Below are positions 8,338-17,081 of a DNA stretch of 37,659 bases, piece after piece; the first letter of the stretch is position 1; each line of letters starts with the position of its first letter. This DNA comes from an uncultured Lachnoclostridium sp. (GTDB lineage: Bacteria > Bacillota > Clostridia > Lachnospirales > Lachnospiraceae), in assembly GCA_947178155.1 (NCBI GenBank), contig CAMWXG010000008.1:1-37659 (forward strand), given 5' to 3'. The notes beneath the pieces are model-generated. The model made no database searches. It was given only the letters and a program-made list of their open reading frames with translations, and was not told the origin of the DNA. The position numbers and the translations under genes were made by a program.

Positions 8338-8541
8338 ATGAAATATATCAGTGAAATATTACCATTTTTGATTCCACTTATAATAGCAGAATTAGTACTG
8401 TTTGTTTTTACCATAAGACATATACTGACACATGAAAATTATAAATGCGGCAATAGAATGTTATGGATAATTGTTGCAATTGTTGGAATGGGATTTATTG
8501 GCCCTATTTTATATTTTACTTTAGGAAGAGAGGATGCATAA
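8338..8541 (+). CDS. Small PLDc_N-domain membrane protein (YxlE-like)
   Basis: This 67-residue protein has two transmembrane helices, one around residues 6-27 (ILPFLIPLIIAELVLFVFTI) and one around 43-62 (LWIIVAIVGMGFIGPILYF). It ends in the GPILYFTLGRED pattern of the phospholipase-D nuclease N-terminal family, which has no nuclease part here. I chose the ATG at 8338 because AGGAGG (8322-8327) is ten bases upstream; the in-frame ATG at 8329 lies almost on top of that site. In Bacillus the sigY operon carries the same trio of PLDc_N protein, ABC ATPase and permease (yxlE-yxlF-yxlG). The stop codon overlaps the ATPase start by one base. Confidence 0.8.
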   Translation: MKYISEILPFLIPLIIAELVLFVFTIRHILTHENYKCGNRMLWIIVAIVGMGFIGPILYFTLGREDA

Positions 8542-9442
8542 TGGATATACTAACACTTTCTGATGTATCGAAAGCTTTTGGAAGTAAAAAAATAATTGAT
8601 AATCTTAGCTTTTCAGTAGGAGAGCATAATATTTTTGGATTTATTGGTCAAAATGGAGCCGGAAAGACAACTACGATGAAAATGATACTTGGATTATTGA
8701 AAATTGATAGTGGAGAAATTACAGTAAATGGAGAATCTGTTAAGTTTGGAAATGCAAAAACGAATCGTGAAATAGGATATTTGCCTGATGTTCCTGAATT
8801 TTATGGTTTTATGACTCCAAAGGAATATTTGACGTTTTGTGGAAAAATTGCAGGAATAGAGAAGAAATATTGTGATAAAAGAATTGAAGAACTTATAAAA
8901 CTTGTTGGTCTTAATGGAGTTAATAAACGTATTTCAGGCTTTTCACGTGGAATGAAGCAGAGACTTGGAATTGCTCAGGCGTTGCTTGGAAATCCTAAAT
9001 TATTGATTTGTGATGAACCAACATCTGCTCTTGATCCATTGGGAAGAAAAGAAATTTTGGATATTTTATCAGATGTAAAAAAGCACACAGCTATTCTTTT
9101 GTCAACACATATTTTGTCAGATGTAGAACGTATCTGTGATAAAATAGCTTTTTTGTACAATGGGAAACTGGCACTTAGTGGAACGATTGATGAAGTAAAA
9201 GTATTCATAATGGAAATGGGCTAGAAATAGAATTTTATTCAGGTGAAGATGCTGATAGTTTTAAAAGTTATTTTCCAGATAGTGAAAGAACAGATAAATT
9301 AAAAATACATTTTGATAAGAAGACAGAAAAAGATATGTTAAATATTATGAAAATATTGGTACAAAATAGTATAGCAGTGCAACGGATAGAAATGCTTGAA
9401 CCAACATTAGAAGATTTGTTTATGGAGGTTATAGGGGGATAA
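8541..9442 (+). pseudogene. ABC transporter ATP-binding protein (YxlF-like), frameshifted
   Basis: The open frame from 8541 encodes a typical ABC ATPase: Walker A GQNGAGKTT, signature FSRGMKQR, Walker B LLICDEPTSALDP and the H-loop STHILSD. It then stops at 9222-9224 after KVFIMEMG. The next 215 bases in the -1 frame encode the expected accessory tail (HNGNGLEIEFYSGEDA through to EPTLEDLFMEVIGG), ending at 9440-9442, two bases before the permease ATG. One missing A in the AAAA run at 9197-9200 would restore a protein of about 300 residues. The catalytic core is intact, so the short 227-residue product might still bind ATP. A sequencing error, a real mutation, or -1 slippage on A-AAA-G could each explain it. 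Start: the ATG overlaps the TAA of the upstream gene. Confidence 0.8.
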
Positions 9443-9444
9443 AA

Positions 9445-10218
9445 ATGAAACAAATATCAGCTTTTATTCAAAAAGAATTGTTAGAATGTATGCGAACCGG
9501 AAAATGTATTTTTATGTTAATTTTGTTTGTTATTTTTGGTATAATGAATCCTGCATTTGCAAAGCTGACTCCCTGGCTTATTGATATTATGTCAGATAGT
9601 TTTTCAAATATGGGATTATCTGTGGAAAAAGTAACAGTGGATGCTTTGACTTCATGGATGCAGTTTTGCAAAAATTATCCATTCACAATAATTATTTTAC
9701 TGCTTATGTTTTGCAATACTTTATCAGCAGAGTATCAGACAGGAACATTGATAAATGTTATTACAAAAGGAATGAACAGATGGAAGATTGTTTTGTCAAA
9801 AAGTATTGTTATTTTTGCTTTTTGGACAGCAGGATATTTACTTATATTTGGCATTACTTACGGATATAATGCTTACTTTTGGGATAACAATATTGTTTCT
9901 TGTCTTGCTTTTTTTGCTGTATGTTACTATTTAGCAGGTATATGGCTGATTTCCTTAATGATATTTATGTCAACTGTATTTAATTCAAATTCATCTGTTA
10001 TATTGTCTGTTGGAGGAATATTTTTAGGTATTTATCTTATAGGAATGTTACCTAAGATAGACAAATATCTGCCTTGGTATTTATTAGATTCTTCAAAATT
10101 ATTAATTAATGATGGAAGTATTTCAGACTATAGATTTGCGGTTGTAATTACGATTTTATCTGTTATAATAAACATAGTAGCTGCTGTTTTTTGTTTTAGC
10201 AGGAAAAGTACTTTATAG
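9445..10218 (+). CDS. ABC-2 type permease (YxlG-like)
   Basis: This 257-residue membrane protein has six hydrophobic segments. The first (residues 17-37, GKCIFMLILFVIFGIMNPAF) follows a short cytoplasmic FIQKELLECMRTG stretch typical of ABC-2 permeases. TLSAEYQTGTLINVITKGMNRWKIVLSK is the conserved cytoplasmic loop between TM2 and TM3, contacted by the ATPase. It pairs with the frameshifted ATPase just upstream. Proteins of this class export small molecules or peptides or give self-protection; the substrate cannot be told from sequence. GGGGG at 9434-9438 is a good ribosome binding site. Confidence 0.82.
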   Translation: MKQISAFIQKELLECMRTGKCIFMLILFVIFGIMNPAFAKLTPWLIDIMSDSFSNMGLSVEKVTVDALTSWMQFCKNYPFTIIILLLMFCNTLSAEYQTGTLINVITKGMNRWKIVLSKSIVIFAFWTAGYLLIFGITYGYNAYFWDNNIVSCLAFFAVCYYLAGIWLISLMIFMSTVFNSNSSVILSVGGIFLGIYLIGMLPKIDKYLPWYLLDSSKLLINDGSISDYRFAVVITILSVIINIVAAVFCFSRKSTL

Positions 10219-10334
10219 ACACTTTTTTAAAAGGAAAATTTGGAGAGTTTATAAAGTTTTAAAGAGTTTCTTCTCACACTTGGCAGCTATGCTGTAATAA
10301 GCAATAAAATGAAATAGTTTGAATGGGGAGAGTA

Positions 10335-11114
10335 ATGCTGCTTAATAATAATTTGAAAAAAGAAAAAATTTTTGTAAATAATAGTGAGCGTATAATTTGT
10401 GGTTCTTCATCTAAGGGTAATCAGCGTAAATGGTTCAGTAATGGTAAATTTATAAAGGCAGATACTTGGAAGTGGTATGAAAGTGTCAGTGAAATATTAG
10501 TTAGCAGGTTGCTTCAGTTTTCAGATGTTAAGTACTATGTAAAATATTATCCATGTGAGATTTATGAAGATAATTCATTTGTTGGGGAAGGATGTTATTC
10601 TGAAAATTTTTTAAATGCTGGAGAAAGTGATATTACATTTAGCCGTTTACTAAAAAATTATGGGATAAGTATAGATACAATTTCATATGAGGAAACAAGA
10701 GATGCTATTTCTGATATTATAGGATTTGATATTAAGGCATATTTAGACAGGTGTTTATGTATAGATGCCATTACATTTAACGAAGACAGACATTTAAATA
10801 ACTTATCAGTGATTAAAACTAAAACCGGATACAGAGAGAGTCCTGTTTATGATAATGGCTTAGCCTGTTTGTCGGATGTATTTTCATATCCTTTGGAGCT
10901 TTCGCTACAGGAAAATTTGCAGAAAGTATATGCAATGCCTTTTGATACTGATTTTATCAGACAGTTAGAAGGAAGGTTTATAAGACCTATTGTCATAGAC
11001 AAAGAGGGATTTTTAAATGATATTAATGTAAATAATATTGAAGAAAAACGTGCTTTAGATGTTATAACTTTTGGATTAGAGAGAACGAAGGGGGTAGCAT
11101 GGGAAGAAGGTTAA
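10335..11114 (+). CDS. HipA-like protein kinase
   Basis: From the ATG at 10335, five bases after GGGGAG, the protein has 259 residues; the in-frame ATG at 10323 has no ribosome binding site. FIKADTWKWYESVSEILVSRLL (K41, E53) resembles the ATP-lysine and alpha-C region. D144-AITFNEDRHLNN (N149, D151, H153, N156) is the HipA/CtkA catalytic loop, and YDNG (D173) replaces DFG as the metal site. It is shorter than HipA (about 440) because the N-terminal lobe is reduced, closer to CtkA or HipT-sized kinases. The following small gene overlaps it by 16 bases, as in toxin-antitoxin or kinase-partner pairs. The kinase assignment rests on the motifs; a toxin role is inference. Confidence 0.72.
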   Translation: MLLNNNLKKEKIFVNNSERIICGSSSKGNQRKWFSNGKFIKADTWKWYESVSEILVSRLLQFSDVKYYVKYYPCEIYEDNSFVGEGCYSENFLNAGESDITFSRLLKNYGISIDTISYEETRDAISDIIGFDIKAYLDRCLCIDAITFNEDRHLNNLSVIKTKTGYRESPVYDNGLACLSDVFSYPLELSLQENLQKVYAMPFDTDFIRQLEGRFIRPIVIDKEGFLNDINVNNIEEKRALDVITFGLERTKGVAWEEG

Positions 11115-11470
11115 GATTTGAATATTATTATCAGGAGAATTTGTGTACTAAAGTTTTTGTTGATTATACAAAGCAGACAGTGGAAGTAGAAAATTATACA
11201 GATGATATTATCTCACAAGCTTTTGGAAGGAGAAATATTTCTATTGAAAGTATAGATGAATTTTTCAGAGAACGAGTTTTCCCAGAAACAAGAGTGAACT
11301 GTAAAGAACTTTTAGGCAAATTTGGTTTTAGGAATTTTGATGCAGAAGCTATTGCGAGAAGAACACATGGTATTCTTGTAAATGATTTGTATTGGCTGCG
11401 TTTTGATGATGAAGAATTTGGTTGGGAAGATGTTAAGATGATTCGGAAAGAAATAGGGTGTCATTGTTAG
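11099..11470 (+). CDS. Small partner protein of the HipA-like kinase, unknown function
   Basis: This 123-residue soluble protein starts inside the end of the kinase gene, with its own AAGGGGG site five bases upstream. I do not recognise a named domain. It has an N-terminal strand-rich part (LRFEYYYQENLCTKVFVDYTKQTVEVENYTDD), a middle helix (SIDEFFRERVFPE) and a motif THGILVNDLYWLRFDDEEFGWEDVK near the end. The tight overlap suggests coupled production and a physical or functional link, for example as regulator, antitoxin or substrate. Net charge is acidic. No DNA-binding motif is evident, unlike HipB. Confidence 0.65.
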   Translation: MGRRLRFEYYYQENLCTKVFVDYTKQTVEVENYTDDIISQAFGRRNISIESIDEFFRERVFPETRVNCKELLGKFGFRNFDAEAIARRTHGILVNDLYWLRFDDEEFGWEDVKMIRKEIGCHC

Positions 11471-11520
11471 AGCGTGTTTGAAATGATTTTTGTTGTTTAA
11501 CTATACAGGAGGTAGCTTAA

Positions 11521-11997
11521 ATGGCTGAACGAAATATAAAAGTGCTTATAATGGATGTAGATGGGACACTTACAGATGGAAAAATTTATATAGGAAATAG
11601 TGGGGAAGTGTTTAAGGCATTTTGTTCTAAAGATGGTTGTGGTATTAAAGAGATATTAATACCTGCTGGTATAAAGCCTGTAATTATTACAGGAAGAGAA
11701 TCAAAGATTTTGGAGAATAGGTGCAAGGAAATTGGGATAACAAAGATTTATCAAGGAGTGCAAAATAAACTTGAAAAATTGGATATGATTACTAAATTGG
11801 ATTGTGGTTATGAAAATTTTGCATATATCGGTGATGATATTAATGATCTTTCGTGTATGGAAAAAATAAAGGAGGCGGGAGGAGTTATCGGCTGTCCGGC
11901 AGATGCGGTTAAAAAGATTAAAGAAATATCCGATTATGTTTGTATACATAATGGGGGCTGTGGTGCAGTAAGAGAATTTATAGAGTGGATATTATAA
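11521..11997 (+). CDS. KdsC/YrbI-type HAD phosphatase
   Basis: This 158-residue HAD-superfamily C0-type phosphatase has all four motifs. They are IMDVDGTLTDG (motif I, D12 and D14 by the frame), IITGRES (motif II, Thr), a Lys in the QGVQNKLEKL region (motif III), and YIGDDINDLSCM (motif IV). It lacks a cap domain, as expected for tetrameric KdsC. Family members dephosphorylate KDO-8-P, or the 9-phosphates of sialic-type nonulosonic acids such as KDN. In a Gram-positive without LPS the second use, or an unrelated sugar phosphate, is more likely. No nonulosonate synthase or cytidylyltransferase is beside it. AGGAGG lies eight bases before the ATG. Confidence 0.82.
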   Translation: MAERNIKVLIMDVDGTLTDGKIYIGNSGEVFKAFCSKDGCGIKEILIPAGIKPVIITGRESKILENRCKEIGITKIYQGVQNKLEKLDMITKLDCGYENFAYIGDDINDLSCMEKIKEAGGVIGCPADAVKKIKEISDYVCIHNGGCGAVREFIEWIL

Positions 11998-12002
11998 AGA
12001 TA

Positions 12003-12050
12003 AGAGAAGTCCTTTATTGTTATATGAATCAAGGACTTCTCTTGTTTTGT
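12003..12050. terminator. Terminator hairpin after the KdsC-like gene
   Basis: AGAGAAGTCCTT (12003-12014) and AAGGACTTCTCT (12031-12042) form a perfect 12-bp stem followed by TGTTTTGTTT. It ends the plus-strand gene and lies just downstream of the convergent ZIP gene's stop codon. Confidence 0.8.
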
Positions 12051-12077
12051 TTAGTATCTGTTGTCTGTTATAATTTT

Positions 12078-12860
12078 TTAGCCAAGTGCTACATCCAGTG
12101 CCATCATAATAGAAAATCCAACTGCGAAAAAAATTATTCCCATATTGTGATGTTCTCCTTCAAGCATGTCAGATACAAGTTCATTTAAAATTACATAAAT
12201 CATTGAACCTGCTGCAAAACTTAAAAGGTATGGAAGTGCAGGTATAATCTGTTCTGCGGCAAGTATTGTGATAACGGCACCAATAGGTTCTACTACTCCT
12301 GAAAGTACACCATACAAAAAGGATTTACCTTTATTTATTCCGACTGCATGAAGAGGCATGGATATAATGGCGCCTTCAGGGAAATTTTGTATTGAGATGC
12401 CTATTGCAAGTGATAGTGCTCCTGTAAGTGTAATTGCAGAATTTCCGCACATAAGCCCTGCATATATTACGCCAACTGCCATTCCTTCTGGAATATTGTG
12501 CAGGATAATTGCAAATACCATTATTGCAGTTTTTGTAAAATGTTCATTTTGCTTATAAACTTTTGTATTATCTGCATGTAGATGTGAAATAATCATATTG
12601 GTAAAAAGAAGGAATAATATGCCAAGCCAGAAGCCGGCGACAGCAGGGATAAAGGCAAGTCTGCCGTCAAAGGGTGACTGCTCTATTGATGGGATTATAA
12701 GGCTCCATATAGATGCAGCTAACATAACACCTGCTGAAAAACTTGTAAGAGTTTGATGAAGTGTTTGGCTGATTTGCTTTTTCATAAACAATACACAGCC
12801 TGCGCCAAGTGAAGTACCAATGAATGGAATTAGAATTCCAATAAAAATTTGATTATTCAT
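12078..12860 (-). CDS. ZIP-family metal transporter (ZupT-like)
   Basis: This 260-residue integral membrane protein has about eight TM segments. TM4 carries LHNIPEGMAVGV and TM5 carries QNFPEGAIISMPL, the paired HNxPEG/xNxPEG metal-binding motifs of the GufA/ZupT branch, which imports zinc and other divalent metals. A histidine-bearing loop between TM3 and TM4 (ISHLHADNTKVYKQNEHF) is short. The strand is opposite to both flanking genes. The ATG at 12860 has no obvious Shine-Dalgarno sequence; no better downstream start was seen, so translation may be weak or the leader may be minimal. Confidence 0.88.
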   Translation of the reverse strand: MNNQIFIGILIPFIGTSLGAGCVLFMKKQISQTLHQTLTSFSAGVMLAASIWSLIIPSIEQSPFDGRLAFIPAVAGFWLGILFLLFTNMIISHLHADNTKVYKQNEHFTKTAIMVFAIILHNIPEGMAVGVIYAGLMCGNSAITLTGALSLAIGISIQNFPEGAIISMPLHAVGINKGKSFLYGVLSGVVEPIGAVITILAAEQIIPALPYLLSFAAGSMIYVILNELVSDMLEGEHHNMGIIFFAVGFSIMMALDVALG

Positions 12861-13093
12861 ATATGACTAAGAATAAAGTTTTTATATATATGATATGCTG
12901 TATCAATGTGATTCGTGCCAAAGAACAAATACTTTATTTTAGAAAATTAAATGTGGTTTATTGGATAAGTTGTAATTTTATCATGTATTTGATATAATTG
13001 TAACAAAAAATTGAAAAAGTTTTTTCGTGTTTAATTATAAAGACTTTTGTATAGTTTTTTGCGATAATTATGTAGATGAAAATGGAGGATATT

Positions 13094-14071
13094 GTGGTAA
13101 CAGAGATTGACGGAGCGGTATATATATGGCATAGTGTAAGTGGTGGTGCAAAAATTTTACGTGTGTATGCGGACAGACCGCAGTTAATCATACCAAGTGA
13201 TATAGAGGGAGATTGTATTGTTTCGATAGGTGCATATTGTTTTTCAAATATAAACAAGATTAATGATATGGCTTCTGGTGTATTACAGAAGTGTATGGAG
13301 GAGCTTTTGAAATTGCAGTCTGATAAAAGTTTAAGAGAGTTTTGCGGTGATTATGTAGAAAGGGTTATTTTGCCGGATAGTATAGAAAGTATTGGAAATA
13401 ATGCTTTTTATAATTGCCGTAATATGAATATGCTTAGTATAGGCAGCAATGTTATTGAATCTGGCAGTGATATTTTTATGAATTGCAAAAGTTTTGAGAG
13501 GCTTGAAATAAGAGGCAGTGTGCACAAGCCGAGTGGCCTTAAGTCAGTGCTTAGCAGATATGCAAGTAATTTGCAGGTTGTTTTTGATGATGCCGTCTTT
13601 TTTTATCCTGAATATACAGATTCATATGATGAGATTGCTCCGGCGCATATTTTTGGCAGGAATATTATAGGTGAAGGTTTTAGGGCAAGGCAGTGTTTTG
13701 AGGGAGATATTTTAAATATTGCGCAATATGATGCTGTGTTTGATAAAGCATCAGTGGAAGAAAATGTGTGGGTACTTAATAAGATGGCATTTGGAAGGCT
13801 TATGTATCCTGAAGGACTTAGTGATGAAAATAAAGAAAAGTATATTAATTATATTAGAAATAATCAAAATGAGATTGCAAAGCTTTTAGCTGCTAATAAA
13901 GAGCTTGATATTTTGCATTTTATGTTCAGTAATGGGTATGCTGATGTATATGCAATTGATATTGCAATAGATACAGCTGTAGAGAAACAGTGGAGTGAAG
14001 GCGCGGCAAGCCTTTTAAAATGGAAATATGATTTTTATCAAAATATTAAAAAAAGAAGATATGAACTTTAA
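13094..14071 (+). CDS. Leucine-rich repeat (BspA/LRR_5-like) protein
   Basis: The likely start is GTG at 13094, five bases after GGAGG (13084-13088); the in-frame ATGs at 13076 and 13082 lie at or before that site and have no SD of their own. The protein is then 325 residues. The N-terminal third holds LRR_5-type repeats: IIPSDIEGDCIVSIGAYCFSN, then VILPDSIESIGNNAFYNCRNMNMLSIGSNVIESGSDIFMNCKSFERLEI. The C-terminal part (IRNNQNEIAKLLAANKELDILHFMFSNGYADVYAIDIAIDTAVEKQWSEGAASLLKWKYD) looks like ankyrin-like helical repeats. There is no signal peptide, so it is probably cytoplasmic. It is the first gene of the operon with the VWA-like and MoxR proteins and could present substrates to them; that is inference. 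Confidence 0.75.
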   Translation: MVTEIDGAVYIWHSVSGGAKILRVYADRPQLIIPSDIEGDCIVSIGAYCFSNINKINDMASGVLQKCMEELLKLQSDKSLREFCGDYVERVILPDSIESIGNNAFYNCRNMNMLSIGSNVIESGSDIFMNCKSFERLEIRGSVHKPSGLKSVLSRYASNLQVVFDDAVFFYPEYTDSYDEIAPAHIFGRNIIGEGFRARQCFEGDILNIAQYDAVFDKASVEENVWVLNKMAFGRLMYPEGLSDENKEKYINYIRNNQNEIAKLLAANKELDILHFMFSNGYADVYAIDIAIDTAVEKQWSEGAASLLKWKYDFYQNIKKRRYEL

Positions 14072-14094
14072 GCTTTTTAAAAGAGGTGGTTTGT

Positions 14095-15357
14095 GTGTAT
14101 ACACAGTCTGAATGGGAAGACGAGATGTCTTTAAGGATACTTGGTTTTGTTAGAAATGAGCTTTATCTTGAGCTTAGGTTTATGGATATGGCTTTATCAG
14201 GTCTTAAATGGAAGTGTGATGAAAGTATAGATACTATGGCTGTTGATGGTGATTTTTTATTTTATTCGCCAGGGCAGCTTATTCGTGTTTTTAAAAACAA
14301 TTCTAAATTTTTAAACAGGCTTTATCTTCATGGTATACTTCATTGTATTTACAGTCATTTATGGCTTTGTGGAAATAGAAACAGGGTGTTATGGGATATT
14401 GCATGTGATATCATTGTGGAGTACACTATTGATAGCATGGATAAGGAAGGATTAAAAAGACCATTGAGTTGGTTAAGGAAGCAGGTTTATGATAAAATTG
14501 AAAGTGCGTCAGCAGCTAAAGTTTATAATGAACTTAAAAAACTTGACAGACAGGATATAGAAAAGCTTAGGGCAGAGTTTTATACAGACAGTCATAAATA
14601 TTGGCCTAAGGAGGAAAAGCAGTCAAAATCGCAGAGTAATTCACAAGATAAATGGGATAAAATATCAAGACAGTCCAGTATTGCAATTGATAGCCGTGGT
14701 GATGACACAAAGGAAGGTATGCAAATTTTTAATGAACAGGTAAGGGCTGACAGAAGCCGACGAAGCTATAGGGAGTTTCTGCGTAAATTTGCAGTTTTAA
14801 GGGAGGAGCTTCATTGTGATGATGATGAATTTGATTTAAATTATTATACTTATGGTCTTAAGATTTATGGAAATATGCCGCTTATTGAACCGCTTGAGAC
14901 AAGAGAAGTTATGAAGATACAGGAGTTTGTGGTTGTTATTGATACAAGTTATTCTACGAGCGGAGAGCTTGTAAAAAATTTTCTGAAAGAGACATATACA
15001 ATATTAAGTGAAAATAATAGTTTTTTTCAAAATTGTCATATGAGAATACTGCAGTGTGATAATGATGTACGTAGTGATATTGACATAACAGATAGTGAAA
15101 AGCTTTCAAATGTTCTTGAAAATTTCAATATAATAGGTGGAGGCAGTACTGATTTCAGACCTGCATTTAGATATGTCAATAAACTAATAGAAGATAAGGT
15201 TTTAAAGAATATGAAAGGTCTTATTTATTTTACAGATGGAAAGGGAGTATATCCATACAAAAGACCAGATTATAAAACGGTATTTGTATTTGCAGATGAT
15301 TATGATAATACAGCAGTACCGCCTTGGGCAATGCGGCTTAGGATTGAAAATGTGTAA
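14095..15357 (+). CDS. DUF2201/VWA-like putative metallopeptidase-type protein
   Basis: I place the start at GTG 14095, five bases after AGAGGTGG, giving 420 residues. Residues 75-110 carry YLHGILHCIYSHLW then WDIACDIIVEY, the shape of the DUF2201 putative metallopeptidase region. However, the expected HExxH reads H79-GILH-83, so the catalytic Glu is missing. A charged linker (170-210) leads to a C-terminal von Willebrand A-like domain with a MIDAS motif D283-TSYS-287, then GGGSTDFRPAF and IYFTDGKG. VWA proteins of this kind usually work with a MoxR AAA+ ATPase, which is the next gene. It likely binds metal and partner proteins; peptidase activity is doubtful. Confidence 0.78.
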   Translation: MYTQSEWEDEMSLRILGFVRNELYLELRFMDMALSGLKWKCDESIDTMAVDGDFLFYSPGQLIRVFKNNSKFLNRLYLHGILHCIYSHLWLCGNRNRVLWDIACDIIVEYTIDSMDKEGLKRPLSWLRKQVYDKIESASAAKVYNELKKLDRQDIEKLRAEFYTDSHKYWPKEEKQSKSQSNSQDKWDKISRQSSIAIDSRGDDTKEGMQIFNEQVRADRSRRSYREFLRKFAVLREELHCDDDEFDLNYYTYGLKIYGNMPLIEPLETREVMKIQEFVVVIDTSYSTSGELVKNFLKETYTILSENNSFFQNCHMRILQCDNDVRSDIDITDSEKLSNVLENFNIIGGGSTDFRPAFRYVNKLIEDKVLKNMKGLIYFTDGKGVYPYKRPDYKTVFVFADDYDNTAVPPWAMRLRIENV

Positions 15358-15423
15358 GTAACTCTAATATTGACAGTGAAATTTGTAAAAGAAGATAATT
15401 TATATAAGGAGATAATTTTTGTC

Positions 15424-16971
15424 ATGAATATAAAGAAGGCTAAGCAGGAAATTATTAATACAGTTAAGGCATATCTTATGAAGGAGGAAACAGGAGATTA
15501 TAAAATCCCTGCAATCAGACAGCGCCCGATTCTTCTTATAGGTCCTCCAGGTATTGGTAAGACTCAGATTATGGAACAGATTGCAAGAGAGTGTAAGATT
15601 GGGCTTGTAGCATATACAATTACTCATCATACAAGACAAAGTGCAGTTGGACTTCCGTTTATTCGTGAGGAGGAATTTCTAGGTGAGAAATATTCTGTTA
15701 CAGAGTATACAATGAGTGAGATTATAGCAAGTGTTTATGGCAAGATAAAGGACAGTGGGCTTAAAGAGGGAATTTTATTTATTGATGAAATTAACTGTGT
15801 TTCTGAAACACTTGCACCTACTATGCTTCAATTTCTTCAATGTAAGATGTTTGGCAACCGTAAGGTGCCAGACGGTTGGCTTATAGTGGCAGCTGGCAAT
15901 CCTCCTGAATATAATAAGTCGGTAAGGGAGTTTGATATGGTTACACTGGACAGGGTGAGACGGATTGAGGTAGAAGCTGATTTTGATGTTTGGAAAGAGT
16001 ATGCCCGTTTACAGCGTATAGATGCCGCAATTTTAAGTTATTTGCAGCTTAGACCGCAGAATTTTTACAGGGTTGAGTCGGATGTAGAGGGAATGCAATT
16101 TGTTACGGCAAGAGGCTGGGAGGATTTTGACAGTCTTTTTAAGGTATATCAAAGTCTGGGGATACCTGTTGATGAGGAAATTATTTATGAGTTTTTGCAA
16201 CATAGAGATGTTGCAAGAGACGTTGCGGCGTACATTGATTTATATTGTAAGTATCAGGATGATTATGGTGTGAGTGATATACTTTCAGGAAATGTTTCTT
16301 CCTATATATATGAACGCGTGATGAGGGCATCATTTGATGAAAGATTAAGCCTTGTAGGTCTTATTATAAGCGGACTTAATGTGTATTTTGATGATACATT
16401 TTCTAAACATTTTATTGCTGATAAATGGTTTGAATTTCTTAAAAAATATAAAGAAAATATAGAATGCGACAAAGAAAATGAAGCACATAGTAAAGAAGAT
16501 GTTACAATAATTATATATAATAAGATGCTTAAGGAATATGAGGATAATATTGATTCGGAAATTAAGTCAGGATTTTATACAAAGGCTCAGGAGAAGGACT
16601 ATAATAAGCTAATTGATATGCTTAATAAATATAAGCCGTCTGGTTTAGATGCAGATGAAGCGTTTGCACAGGCAAAACAGGGATTTGATATATGGCGTAA
16701 TGAACTTGAAGAATTAGAGGATGTAACAGGACAGGCACTTGAGCATGCATTTGATTTTATGGAGGACGCATTTAAGGAAGGACATGAAATGGTTGTATTT
16801 GTAACAGAGCTTACAATGGATTCACATGCTTCTGCATATCTTTCAGAGAATATGTGCGAAAGATATCTTAAATATAATGAAGAACTTATGATTGGCACTA
16901 AGAAGAGACAGATACTTTCTATGCTTGAGAAGGACGAAGTATATAGTGAGGAGCATATGAGTGAATTTTAA
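15424..16971 (+). CDS. MoxR-type AAA+ ATPase
   Basis: This 515-residue protein (ATG 15424; AAGGAGA at 15406-15412) has an AAA+ core at the N-terminus. It shows Walker A GPPGIGKT (40-47), a Walker B ILFIDEINC, sensor-1-like IVAAGNPPEY and an arginine-rich LDRVRRIEVEADF segment. This matches the MoxR/YehL-like branch. The C-terminal ~200 residues are helical and acidic (for example KYKPSGLDADEAFAQAKQ and ELEELEDVTGQALEHAFDFMEDAFKEGHEM) and are not recognised. MoxR ATPases act as chaperones that remodel or activate partner proteins, usually with a VWA protein, which is encoded immediately upstream. The trio is probably one operon with gaps of 23 and 66 bp. Confidence 0.83.
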   Translation: MNIKKAKQEIINTVKAYLMKEETGDYKIPAIRQRPILLIGPPGIGKTQIMEQIARECKIGLVAYTITHHTRQSAVGLPFIREEEFLGEKYSVTEYTMSEIIASVYGKIKDSGLKEGILFIDEINCVSETLAPTMLQFLQCKMFGNRKVPDGWLIVAAGNPPEYNKSVREFDMVTLDRVRRIEVEADFDVWKEYARLQRIDAAILSYLQLRPQNFYRVESDVEGMQFVTARGWEDFDSLFKVYQSLGIPVDEEIIYEFLQHRDVARDVAAYIDLYCKYQDDYGVSDILSGNVSSYIYERVMRASFDERLSLVGLIISGLNVYFDDTFSKHFIADKWFEFLKKYKENIECDKENEAHSKEDVTIIIYNKMLKEYEDNIDSEIKSGFYTKAQEKDYNKLIDMLNKYKPSGLDADEAFAQAKQGFDIWRNELEELEDVTGQALEHAFDFMEDAFKEGHEMVVFVTELTMDSHASAYLSENMCERYLKYNEELMIGTKKRQILSMLEKDEVYSEEHMSEF

Positions 16972-17081
16972 GTTATAACAATTTTAACAGAATAATAAAA
17001 AATTTGTAACAAAAAGGTAAAATATGTTGGTTGATATTTATTCGTCTTAGTAATATACTATATAGGATTGAGGTTATTGTT

